From an uncultured Rhodospirillales bacterium (lineage in GTDB: Bacteria; Pseudomonadota; Alphaproteobacteria; Rhodospirillales; 2-02-FULL-58-16): 6,701 bases of DNA. The notes under the pieces were generated by a model. The model was not told where the DNA came from. It saw nothing but the letters and a program-made list of their open reading frames with translations, and searched no databases. The position numbers and the translations under genes are program-made. Positions within the stretch are counted from its first letter, which is position 1, and every line of letters begins with the position of its first letter. The DNA lies in assembly GCA_913053795.1 (NCBI GenBank), contig CAJXGZ010000128.1, forward strand, positions 1-6,701, read 5' to 3'. This document shows positions 1-5,326 of the stretch, in pieces.

Positions 1-69
1 ATTGAACAGGATTCGCCGTTTCCCTTCACGCTGCTTGCGGTGATGACGGAAATAAAGCTGAACAGCTGA
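1..69 (+). CDS. C-terminal end of an upstream protein, probably a phage structural (tail) protein
   Basis: Frame 1 is open from the first base and stops at TGA 67-69, giving 22 residues ending LLAVMTEIKLNS. The beginning lies outside the window. The ending, an aromatic/proline run followed by an alternating hydrophobic strand, resembles the C-termini of podovirus tail-tube or stabilisation proteins. The position just before an internal-virion-like gene and the fibre gene fits a tail-tube (T7 gp12-like) protein. This rests on gene order and a very short sequence, so the identity is an inference; that a gene ends here is likely. Confidence 0.5.
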   Translation: MEQDSPFPFTLLAVMTEIKLNS

Positions 70-107
70 CGTCTCGCCGGACGAAATTATTCCAAACAAA
101 AACTGAC

Positions 108-114
108 AAAGGAG
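108..114 (+). promoter_or_regulatory. Ribosome binding site for the 123-563 gene
   Basis: AAAGGAG lies 8 bases before the ATG at 123 and fixes that start. The 53-bp gap after the previous stop shows no convincing promoter or terminator. Confidence 0.75.
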
Positions 115-122
115 ACCAACCC

Positions 123-563
123 ATGGGTGGATATGGAAATTCGATAGATGCTTTCAAAGAGGGCGAAGCAACCAAAAACTTTGCCCGGGAGCCGGACAAG
201 ATCGAAGAGGCCAATATGAAGGCGAAAATTCGAGAAATTCGGCGAAGGCAGGAGATCGAAAAAAGAAAAAGACGCGAGAAAATGCGGCAACAGCTAGGCG
301 TTCAACGGGCGCGCTTCGGTTCGCAAGGCATCTCTTCAAGCGGCGGCTCCGCTGGAGCTGTTATGCGCAGAATAAAAAAGAATGCGGAACAAGACATCCA
401 GGACCAACGCGGCGGCGACAATTACCAAATCAATAGGCTCAAAGGAACCCTGCAGAACAAGAGGCGACTAAGCCTGCTCGCGGAATCCAGCGACCGGGCG
501 CGAAGAAAAAACGAAATGCTCAGGAGCGGCTTACGCTTCGGCACTTCGCTCTTAGGATTTTAG
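123..563 (+). CDS. Small basic protein, putative internal virion (DNA-ejection) protein
   Basis: The product has 146 residues and is rich in Lys and Arg. Residues 25-60 form a highly charged, probably helical or coiled-coil segment with many Arg/Lys/Glu. Residues 61-80 read QRARFGSQGISSSGGSAGAV, followed by a polar helix (81-130) and a hydrophobic ending, SGLRFGTSLLGF. The pattern of QRA, then a G-hydrophobic-SSGS turn, then a long helix, then a G-x-SLL glycine-rich end is common in podovirus internal virion proteins (T7 gp14-like position), which leave the capsid and help form the ejection channel. That is a resemblance recalled from the family, not a database match. It sits directly before the fibre gene, where T7-like phages carry internal core genes, but it is smaller than T7 gp14 (about 196 residues). 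It could instead be another minor virion protein. The CDS itself is secure because it has a good ribosome binding site and a tight fit between neighbours. Confidence 0.75.
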   Translation: MGGYGNSIDAFKEGEATKNFAREPDKIEEANMKAKIREIRRRQEIEKRKRREKMRQQLGVQRARFGSQGISSSGGSAGAVMRRIKKNAEQDIQDQRGGDNYQINRLKGTLQNKRRLSLLAESSDRARRKNEMLRSGLRFGTSLLGF

Positions 564-568
564 ATTAG

Positions 569-575
569 AAAGGAG
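569..575 (+). promoter_or_regulatory. Ribosome binding site for the tail fibre gene
   Basis: AAAGGAG lies 6 bases before the ATG at 582, inside the 18-bp gap after the previous stop. This spacing supports co-transcription and the start at 582. Confidence 0.8.
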
Positions 576-581
576 ATTAAG

Positions 582-2405
582 ATGCCTACTCACATTCAAA
601 TCGGCGACGTTTCTCCGCGTATCCAATACGTGGGGGACGGTGCGCAAACCCAATTCACCTATCCGTTTCCCATCTTTCAGGACGCGGATATGGAAGCATA
701 TGTCGACAACACGCTGAAGACGCTGACCACCGACTACACGGTGGCCGGCGCCGGAAGCTCCAGCGGCGGCTCGGCGACCTTTGTCGCCGCCCCGGCCAAT
801 GGCGCGACGGTGACCCTTCGCCGCCGCCTTGACATCCAGCGCACCAGCGATTTCCAGGAATCAGGCGAGTTCCGCGCCAAGGTCATCAACGATGAGCTTG
901 ACGTGCTGACGGCCAGTGTACAACAGGTCAACGATGATGCGGGCCGGAGTCTGCGCCTCAGCCCAACCGATGCTTTTGAAACATCATTGGAAATCCCGGA
1001 TAAAACAACGCGGTCCAACAATTATTTGGCGTTCGACGCCAATGGCGACCCAGTGGTTGGCGATCCTACCGGCCCCCAGGGACCACAGGGGGTGGCGGGA
1101 ACGAACGGCATCAATGGCGCGCCCGGGGCGGATGGAACCGATGGCGTCGATGGAACCAACGGCGTCGATGGAATTAACGGAACTGACCCCGGCATGGCTT
1201 TCATCTGGGATGACACGGTGGTCGCTACCGTTGACGATGTGGATCAGGGCAATGGAAAAATATTTGCCGATAACGCAACCCTGTCATCCATCACCGCCAT
1301 TTACATGGATGACGTTGACGCCAATGGTGGATCGGTCACGCCCTGGGTGGCGCTTCTAGATGATTCTACGACCACCACTAATCGCGGCAAGGTCATCATC
1401 AAAAAGAATTCCGATACATCCAATTGGGCCATTTTCACGGTCAACGGAGCCAATACGTCCAAGACCGGGTACACATGGGCATCTGTCGCTTATGTCGCCC
1501 ACAACGGCTTCTTCACGGATGCGGACGCCATATCAGTGACCTTCTCCGCAACCGGAGATAAGGGAAACGCCGGCGCGGGAACCGGCGATATGCTGGCCGC
1601 CAACAACCTGTCAGACGTCGCCAACGCTCTGACTGCGCGCGCAAATCTTGGCTTGGGAACGGCGGCGACGGCGAATACGGGCACGGGCGTAAACGATGTT
1701 CCGACCACCACCAACGCCGACGGCCGTTATCTCCAACAAGCCAGTGACCTGAGCGACCTCGCCAACGCCGCAACGGCGCGCGCCAACTTAGGGCTCGGCG
1801 GCGCGGCGCCTGAAAACGTCGCGGTTGGCGGAACTGGCGATCTATTGCGGGCGGATGGCGATGGTTCGCTGTTAACTAACCTTCCTGGCGGCGGCGGCGG
1901 CGGTAAGTTGACGGAAGTTCATCGCACTGTTCACACCGCCACTTCATCCCTTGCAACATGCGCATCAGGAGGCAGCCAAGTTGGCTCCAATCTTACCGTT
2001 AACGTGCCTACAGCCGGAATGTTGCGCTTAATAATGCTTGAGTGCGAGCTCGAAGAAACGGGAGGGTCCTTAATAGCAACTATAGGTTTAGGGCTTGATG
2101 TTGGCGGGACTGTTAAGTTTACGCAATCTGACGATAATAATAATATTTACACTTATTACAATGCTCTAATGAAGGTTAAAGCTGGTAAAACAGTTACGAT
2201 AAGTGGCGGTTATCATTACCTCTATCAGGCGGGCGTTCCTGGCATTCTCTTTGATATCGCGACACATTTTCCCAGCGTCACTGGCCCACAAACCGTAAAG
2301 GTGCTTATGGGGGATAATGCCGATCCCGGTTTGACTGGCGTTGGACAATTGTCTGGAGCGACCAAACAAGCCGTTTTCCTTTTAGAAGTCATCGACGGGA
2401 GTTAA
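582..2405 (+). CDS. Tail fibre protein with T7-type N-terminal domain, collagen-like repeats and a variable tip
   Basis: This 607-residue protein is the likely host-recognition fibre. Residues about 10-135 look like the phage T7 tail-fibre amino-terminal domain that anchors the fibre to the tail: YVGDGAQTQFTYPFPIF, then YTVAGAG, LRRRLDIQRTSDF and a closing SLRLSPTD. Residues 164-199 are twelve collagen-like Gly-X-Y triplets. Residues about 203-325 form a beta-rich domain of the type often found beside phage collagen-like repeats (FIWDD, IYMDDVDANG, NWAIFTVNG, GYTWASVAYVAHNG). Residues 326-331 (DKGNAG) look like a remnant of a second Gly-X-Y stretch. Two copies of the shaft motif NLSDVANALTARANLGLG lie at about 342-409. 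A hexaglycine hinge at 436-441 leads to a C-terminal domain of about 165 residues, which I do not recognise and which is presumably the receptor-binding tip. The tip-coding DNA is visibly more AT-rich than the rest. The next gene encodes a likely assembly factor. The fibre assignment is strong; the receptor is unknown. Confidence 0.9.
   Translation: MPTHIQIGDVSPRIQYVGDGAQTQFTYPFPIFQDADMEAYVDNTLKTLTTDYTVAGAGSSSGGSATFVAAPANGATVTLRRRLDIQRTSDFQESGEFRAKVINDELDVLTASVQQVNDDAGRSLRLSPTDAFETSLEIPDKTTRSNNYLAFDANGDPVVGDPTGPQGPQGVAGTNGINGAPGADGTDGVDGTNGVDGINGTDPGMAFIWDDTVVATVDDVDQGNGKIFADNATLSSITAIYMDDVDANGGSVTPWVALLDDSTTTTNRGKVIIKKNSDTSNWAIFTVNGANTSKTGYTWASVAYVAHNGFFTDADAISVTFSATGDKGNAGAGTGDMLAANNLSDVANALTARANLGLGTAATANTGTGVNDVPTTTNADGRYLQQASDLSDLANAATARANLGLGGAAPENVAVGGTGDLLRADGDGSLLTNLPGGGGGGKLTEVHRTVHTATSSLATCASGGSQVGSNLTVNVPTAGMLRLIMLECELEETGGSLIATIGLGLDVGGTVKFTQSDDNNNIYTYYNALMKVKAGKTVTISGGYHYLYQAGVPGILFDIATHFPSVTGPQTVKVLMGDNADPGLTGVGQLSGATKQAVFLLEVIDGS
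1071..1178 (+). repeat. Collagen-like Gly-X-Y repeat region in the fibre gene
   Basis: Twelve consecutive Gly-X-Y codon triplets (GPQ GPQ GVA GTN GIN GAP, then GAD GTD GVD GTN GVD GIN) occupy fibre residues 164-199. At the DNA level GGCGTCGATGGAA occurs at 1143-1155 and again at 1161-1173, an 18-bp period that could drive repeat-number change. Such stretches form trimeric triple helices in phage fibres; here Asp, Asn and Thr dominate the X and Y positions. Confidence 0.9.
1605..1808 (+). repeat. Two diverged copies of a fibre-shaft motif
   Basis: Residues 342-362 (1605-1667) and 389-409 (1746-1808) are two copies of a 21-residue motif of the form (N/D)LSD(V/L)ANA, then TARANLGLG, then AA. 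The copies are similar in protein but clearly diverged in codons, so this is an old duplication or independently maintained unit. The motif is a familiar shaft or linker element in tail fibres, where it often marks the start of exchangeable distal modules. Confidence 0.8.
1887..1904 (+). repeat. GGC triplet run encoding a hexaglycine hinge
   Basis: Five GGC codons and one GGT encode Gly 436-441 of the fibre. It separates the shaft from the C-terminal tip and sits where base composition falls. A triplet run of this kind can change length by slippage without breaking the frame. Confidence 0.75.
2397..2401 (+). promoter_or_regulatory. Ribosome binding site for the DUF4376-like gene, inside the fibre gene end
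   Basis: GGGAG overlaps the last codons of the fibre gene and lies 7 bases before the ATG at 2409. It favours this start over the in-frame ATG at 2433 and suggests translational coupling to the fibre. Confidence 0.6.
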
Positions 2406-2408
2406 GTT

Positions 2409-2966
2409 ATGCAACATAAGGTAATCAAGGTTATGCAACGCTACTGGCCCGAATCATATAGACATGTTCTGGCTGTTTACGATGGAATTGAGCCGCTTCA
2501 AGATTGGCTTGATGAAAATGTTGTTTGGAAGCCGGAAACGCCTCCAACAGCGCTTGAAATTCAAGCCAAGGAAGCCGATTACGATGCGGCTCTATTGACC
2601 GCCCGCAAGAAGGCGGTGGCCACAGACGTTAGGGACGAAGCCGAGAAACGCATCCACGCCGGCACTCTCATCGACGGCGTTCAATTCAAATGCGATGACC
2701 AATCCATAAACCGCGTTCACGGCATGCTGACAACGGCCAAGGAGGCGGAGGCCGCGTCCCTGCCCTTTAGCCAGACCTTCATGACCGAAACCGGCGGCAC
2801 GGTCACGATCAACGGAGCCGCCGAGGCCTCAGACATCTTCTCGGCGGCGTCCGGCTTTGTCGGCATGGTGCTTTCCGCGTCCGCCGAATTGCAAGGTCAA
2901 GTTTCGCCCATGACGGCGGCGGAGCTTGACGCCTTTGACGCATCCGATCCGGTTCACTGGCCTTAA
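2409..2966 (+). CDS. DUF4376-like protein, probable tail-fibre assembly chaperone
   Basis: The product has 185 residues and starts 3 bases after the fibre stop. The N-terminal part (1-64) carries aromatic and acidic residues (RYWPESYRHVLAVYDG, LQDWLDENVVW). From about residue 66 to 165 it matches the pattern of the DUF4376 family: ARKKAVATDVRDEAEKRI, GTLIDGVQFKCDDQSINRV, TVTINGAAEASDIF and a closing FVGMVLSASAELQGQV. The tail ends in Asp/Ala-rich sequence and PVHWP. Proteins with this domain usually lie directly after phage fibre genes and are taken to help fibres fold or attach, or to form part of the tip. The first roughly 180 bp share the lower GC of the fibre tip, while the DUF4376 part returns to the phage's usual GC, which suggests co-exchange with the tip. 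The chaperone role is inferred from position and family habit. A terminator follows. Confidence 0.8.
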   Translation: MQHKVIKVMQRYWPESYRHVLAVYDGIEPLQDWLDENVVWKPETPPTALEIQAKEADYDAALLTARKKAVATDVRDEAEKRIHAGTLIDGVQFKCDDQSINRVHGMLTTAKEAEAASLPFSQTFMTETGGTVTINGAAEASDIFSAASGFVGMVLSASAELQGQVSPMTAAELDAFDASDPVHWP

Positions 2967-2970
2967 ACAT

Positions 2971-2985
2971 ACATCATTTTGATGT
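2971..2985. repeat. Perfect inverted repeat (6-bp arms, 3-base loop)
   Basis: ACATCA-TTT-TGATGT lies just after the stop at 2966 and 10 bases before the terminator hairpin. It could be a small RNA hairpin stabilising or ending the fibre-operon mRNA, or a protein binding site. No second copy was noticed in the window. Its function is unknown. Confidence 0.5.
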
Positions 2986-2995
2986 GAGAACGCGG

Positions 2996-3017
2996 CCCGC
3001 CTTTCGGCGGGTTTTTT
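2996..3017 (+). terminator. Intrinsic terminator after the fibre/chaperone genes
   Basis: CCCGCC (2996-3001), loop TTTC, GGCGGG (3006-3011), then six T (3012-3017). This is a textbook GC-rich hairpin with a U-tract. The next gene's Shine-Dalgarno begins only 8 bases later, so any transcription of the terminase genes from upstream must read through it. Confidence 0.85.
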
Positions 3018-3024
3018 CGTACAT

Positions 3025-3030
3025 GGAGGT
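3025..3030 (+). promoter_or_regulatory. Ribosome binding site for the putative small terminase gene
   Basis: GGAGGT is strong and lies 6 bases before the ATG at 3037. It is almost directly attached to the upstream terminator's T-run. Confidence 0.8.
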
Positions 3031-3036
3031 AACGTC

Positions 3037-3357
3037 ATGGAAACAAGTGACGACAAAGCCTTCGCCGGCTTGGACGCCATCCGGCGTCAATTGACCGGCA
3101 GGCTTCCCTCCCTGATCGCCAAGGCGGCGGCGGACCACCAAGAACTGGCGTCCGCCGCCGCCCCCAGCGAGGCCAGGGACTTCGCCGCCCATCAGGGGGC
3201 GTGCCGCGCGGCTCTCGCCCATATGGAGCAGCTCATCAAAATGGCCCGTTGGGCCGAGGGCTCCGATTTTGAGGCGAGAGACGGCTGCGATAATTCCGAA
3301 CGACTTATCGCCAAGGCCAAGGCCGCCATAAAAGATCATCCGGAGGAAGAGGAATGA
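3037..3357 (+). CDS. Small helical protein, putative terminase small subunit
   Basis: The product has 106 residues, is Ala-rich and predicted largely helical. Residues 8-42 and 50-72 (FAAHQGACRAALAHMEQLIK) form two amphipathic helices, and 86-100 a third. The last residues are an acidic HPEEEE tail. I see no clear helix-turn-helix. The assignment comes from position: the gene lies directly upstream of and overlaps the large terminase by 4 bp (ATGA at 3354-3357), the slot of the DNA-recognition subunit in most tailed phages, and its size is near that of T7 gp18 (89 residues). The acidic tail codons are also the Shine-Dalgarno of the terminase gene, so translation of the two is probably coupled. 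It could instead be an unrelated small packaging or regulatory protein. The CDS is well supported by its ribosome binding site; the role is inferred. Confidence 0.7.
   Translation: METSDDKAFAGLDAIRRQLTGRLPSLIAKAAADHQELASAAAPSEARDFAAHQGACRAALAHMEQLIKMARWAEGSDFEARDGCDNSERLIAKAKAAIKDHPEEEE
3342..3346 (+). promoter_or_regulatory. Ribosome binding site for the large terminase, within the preceding gene
   Basis: GGAGG lies 7 bases before ATG 3354 and is embedded in codons for the acidic tail of the preceding protein. Together with the ATGA stop/start overlap, it indicates coupled translation. Confidence 0.75.
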
Positions 3358-4865
3358 AAAACGTCGACTTTCCTGAATTCGTCTGGATTTGGAACCACGG
3401 CCAAGGCCTGACGACGCCCAAGCTGCATGTTCGCATCACCCGCTGGCTGGCCGCGCACTGGCTGGCGGGCGACCGCGAGCTTCTGCTGATGGCGTTCCGC
3501 AACTCGGGAAAGTCCACCCTTGTCGGCTTGCTCAGCGCATGGCTTCTCATGCGGGATCCTGACACGCGGATCCTGGTTCTGGCGGCCGACTTCGCGCTGG
3601 CTCGCAAGATGGCGCGCAACGTCAAGCGCATCATCGAACGCCACCCCCTGACCAAGGGCCTAAAACCAAAATGCGCCGACCAATGGGCGTCCGGCCAGTT
3701 CACCATAAACCGGCCGAGCGAACTTCGCGATCCCTCCATGCTAGCCAAGGGTATAGGCGCCAACGTCACGGGATCGCGCGCAGACGTGGTGATCTGCGAT
3801 GATGTGGAGGTGCCCAACACCTGCGACACCGCGCCAAAGCGGGCCGACCTCAGGGAACGGCTTCTTGAAATCGATTATGTCCTGGTTCCGGGCGGCCTGA
3901 AGCTGTTCGTCGGCACGCCCCATTCCTACTACTCAATTTATAAAAACGAGATCAGGCCCAAGGAGGAGCCCGAGGGAGAGAATGAAAAATCGTTTCTCAA
4001 CGGCTTCAATAGGCTGGAGTTGGCGTTGCTGGACAAGCAAGGGCAAAGCCGCTGGCCCGAGCGGTTCCCTAAGGAAAAAGTGGAGGCCATCCGCAAACGC
4101 TCCGGCCCCAATAAATTCGAAAGCCAGATGATGCTGCGGCCCGTGAACCTGGCTGACGGCCGTCTCGATCCCGACCGCTTGCGCTATTACGACGCCGAGC
4201 TTGTCTACACGGAAGGCAACGACGAAGCCGTGCTCACATTGGGCGGAAAGCGGCTGCTCAAGGCCGCTTGCTGGTGGGACCCGTCCTATGGCGCGCCGGA
4301 AAAGGGCGACGCCAGCGTCATCGCCGCCGTGTTCACCGACGAAGACGGCGAGTACTGGCTTCACCGCGCCCTTTATATGAAGCATGACCCGGATATCGCC
4401 GGTCAGGTGGCCGAGGCCACCCAGCTTTGCCGCCAGGCGGCCGCCTTCCTGGACGACCTTTATCTGCCGGCGGTGACCTTGGAGACAAACGGCCTCGGGC
4501 GCTTCCTTCCCGGACTTTTGCGCCGCGAACTGGCGGACGCCGGGCAACCCTGCGCCGTCATCGAGGCCGCCTCGAAACAGGCCAAGGATAAACGCATCAT
4601 CGACGCTTTCGACGCCGTCCTCGCCGACGGACGGCTGCACGCGCACCGCAGCGTTTGGGACACCCCCTTCATCGCCGAAATGCGCGAATGGCGGCCCGGG
4701 TGCAAAGGCCGGGACGACGGCCTGGATGCGGTTTCGGGCTGCCTGTTGAGCGAACCGGTAAGGTTGCCGCGCCGCCCCCATAGATCGCCCGACGAGATCC
4801 GCGGTAGGCAAAATTGGCGTCATGGATCGGGTTTGTTCAAGGCTCAAACCGATTTTGCCATTTGA
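3354..4865 (+). CDS. Terminase large subunit, T7 gp19-like (DNA packaging ATPase/nuclease)
   Basis: This 503-residue motor pumps phage DNA into the prohead and cuts the concatemer. The ATPase part has a P-loop at residues 46-55 (MAFRNSGKST), with the canonical first Gly replaced. A conserved block at 134-153, GIGANVTGSRADVVICDDVE, contains the Walker B D149-D150 with E152 close by. A coupling motif, FVGTPH, lies at 185-190. The Walker B block (TGSRAD, DDVEVP) closely follows the T7 gp19 pattern. The linker WPERFPKEKVEAIRKR and FESQMMLRPVNLADGRL (about 234-271) is typical of terminases. The RNase H-like nuclease starts at about 305: WWDPSYG (D309), GDAS (D319), LETNGLG (E377) and KGRDDGLDAV (D458 or nearby) supply the expected acidic metal ligands. 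It is shorter than T7 gp19 (586 residues), mainly in the C-terminal part. It overlaps the upstream small gene by 4 bp. The identification is strong. Confidence 0.95.
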   Translation: MKNVDFPEFVWIWNHGQGLTTPKLHVRITRWLAAHWLAGDRELLLMAFRNSGKSTLVGLLSAWLLMRDPDTRILVLAADFALARKMARNVKRIIERHPLTKGLKPKCADQWASGQFTINRPSELRDPSMLAKGIGANVTGSRADVVICDDVEVPNTCDTAPKRADLRERLLEIDYVLVPGGLKLFVGTPHSYYSIYKNEIRPKEEPEGENEKSFLNGFNRLELALLDKQGQSRWPERFPKEKVEAIRKRSGPNKFESQMMLRPVNLADGRLDPDRLRYYDAELVYTEGNDEAVLTLGGKRLLKAACWWDPSYGAPEKGDASVIAAVFTDEDGEYWLHRALYMKHDPDIAGQVAEATQLCRQAAAFLDDLYLPAVTLETNGLGRFLPGLLRRELADAGQPCAVIEAASKQAKDKRIIDAFDAVLADGRLHAHRSVWDTPFIAEMREWRPGCKGRDDGLDAVSGCLLSEPVRLPRRPHRSPDEIRGRQNWRHGSGLFKAQTDFAI

Positions 4866-4887
4866 AAATATACGTCAAAAATCAATG

Positions 4888-4918
4888 TTGAAGACTCATT
4901 CCGGCCTTCCCCCATAAA
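4888..4918 (+). promoter_or_regulatory. Weak candidate promoter before the lysis cassette
   Basis: TTGAAG (4888-4893) and CATAAA (4913-4918) are separated by 19 bases, in a lower-GC gap after the terminase stop. The spacing is one to two bases long and both boxes are imperfect. It is interesting only because the tandem terminators follow at once, an order that resembles a late promoter with a downstream attenuating terminator. It may be chance. Confidence 0.15.
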
Positions 4919-4932
4919 CCATAAATAGGTCC

Positions 4933-4960
4933 GGACGCCCCTTTTTGGGGCGTTCTTTTT
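4933..4960 (+). terminator. Intrinsic terminator 1 after the large terminase gene
   Basis: GGACGCCCC (4933-4941), loop of five T, then GGGGCGTTC (4947-4955) and five T (4956-4960). This gives a 9-bp stem containing one G-U pair, followed by a U-tract. Confidence 0.85.
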
Positions 4961-4961
4961 C

Positions 4962-4986
4962 AGCTCCGCTTTGCCGGGGCTTTTTT
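4962..4986 (+). terminator. Intrinsic terminator 2, directly after terminator 1
   Basis: AGCTCCG (4962-4968), a 6-base loop, then CGGGGCT (4975-4981) and further T to 4986. The stem is 7 bp with one G-U pair. It forms a tandem with the preceding hairpin. The ATG at 4988 falls directly behind the T-run, one reason not to use it as a start codon. Confidence 0.75.
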
Positions 4987-4997
4987 CATGCCAAAAA

Positions 4998-5003
4998 AAG
5001 GAG
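4998..5003 (+). promoter_or_regulatory. Ribosome binding site that decides the start at 5012
   Basis: AAGGAG at the end of a run of A lies 8 bases before ATG 5012, 2 bases before ATG 5006 and after ATG 4988. Spacing therefore selects 5012; the longer in-frame readings would place the ribosome binding site inside the gene or too near the start. Confidence 0.8.
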
Positions 5004-5011
5004 ATATGGAC

Positions 5012-5326
5012 ATGCAGGAAAATTTGTCTCTCGATCTGACGTGGTGGATCGGCGTGGTCGAAATGCCGGCGTTGATCGGGCTTTTCTGGTTCGCTTGGCG
5101 CAACCGCCGGGATTCGGACGAAGCCCTCGACGACACCCGCCACGAATTTGAAACCGGTTTGAACTATTTGCGCGAGAAGCTATCGGCTTACAAGCTAGAA
5201 GTGGCCAAGTCATACGCCTCCATCGGTTATTTGAAGGAAGTCGAGCGCCGCCTTACCGATCACCTTATCCGCATCGAGGATAAAATCGGCGTGGTTGCCC
5301 GCACGGCGCGCGGAGACCGGTCGTGA
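5012..5326 (+). CDS. Single-TM coiled-coil protein of the lysis cassette, function unassigned
   Basis: From the start chosen by the ribosome binding site the product has 104 residues. Residues about 10-29 (WWIGVVEMPALIGLFWFAWR) form one membrane segment. A basic RNRR follows, then a charged helix with heptad character from about 40 to 95 (REKLSAYKLEVAKSYASI, KEVERRLTDHLIRIEDKI). Basic residues after the segment suggest N-outside, C-cytoplasm topology, so the coiled coil would lie in the cytoplasm, which argues against a standard inner-membrane spanin. The KLEVAKSYASIGYLKEVE-like pattern recurs, as I recall, in small prophage proteins next to endolysins in proteobacteria, without firm function. 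The stop overlaps the endolysin GTG by 4 bp, and the gene follows tandem terminators. A holin, antiholin or lysis-timing role is inference from position only. Confidence 0.75.
   Translation: MQENLSLDLTWWIGVVEMPALIGLFWFAWRNRRDSDEALDDTRHEFETGLNYLREKLSAYKLEVAKSYASIGYLKEVERRLTDHLIRIEDKIGVVARTARGDRS
5312..5315 (+). promoter_or_regulatory. Ribosome binding site for the GTG-started endolysin
   Basis: GGAG lies 7 bases before GTG 5323, inside the preceding gene. It supports the non-ATG start at the GTGA overlap. Confidence 0.65.

Noticed and set aside
3933..4847. Long 304-codon open frame on the minus strand opposite the large terminase
   Set aside because: It is antisense to a gene with clear catalytic motifs. 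High-GC codon bias keeps the complementary frame open, and its translation shows no recognisable domain.
4988..5011. Upstream ATG 4988 as the start of the one-TM protein
   Set aside because: It lies directly behind the terminator T-run, and the only good ribosome binding site (4998-5003) would be inside the gene. ATG 5012 has ideal spacing.
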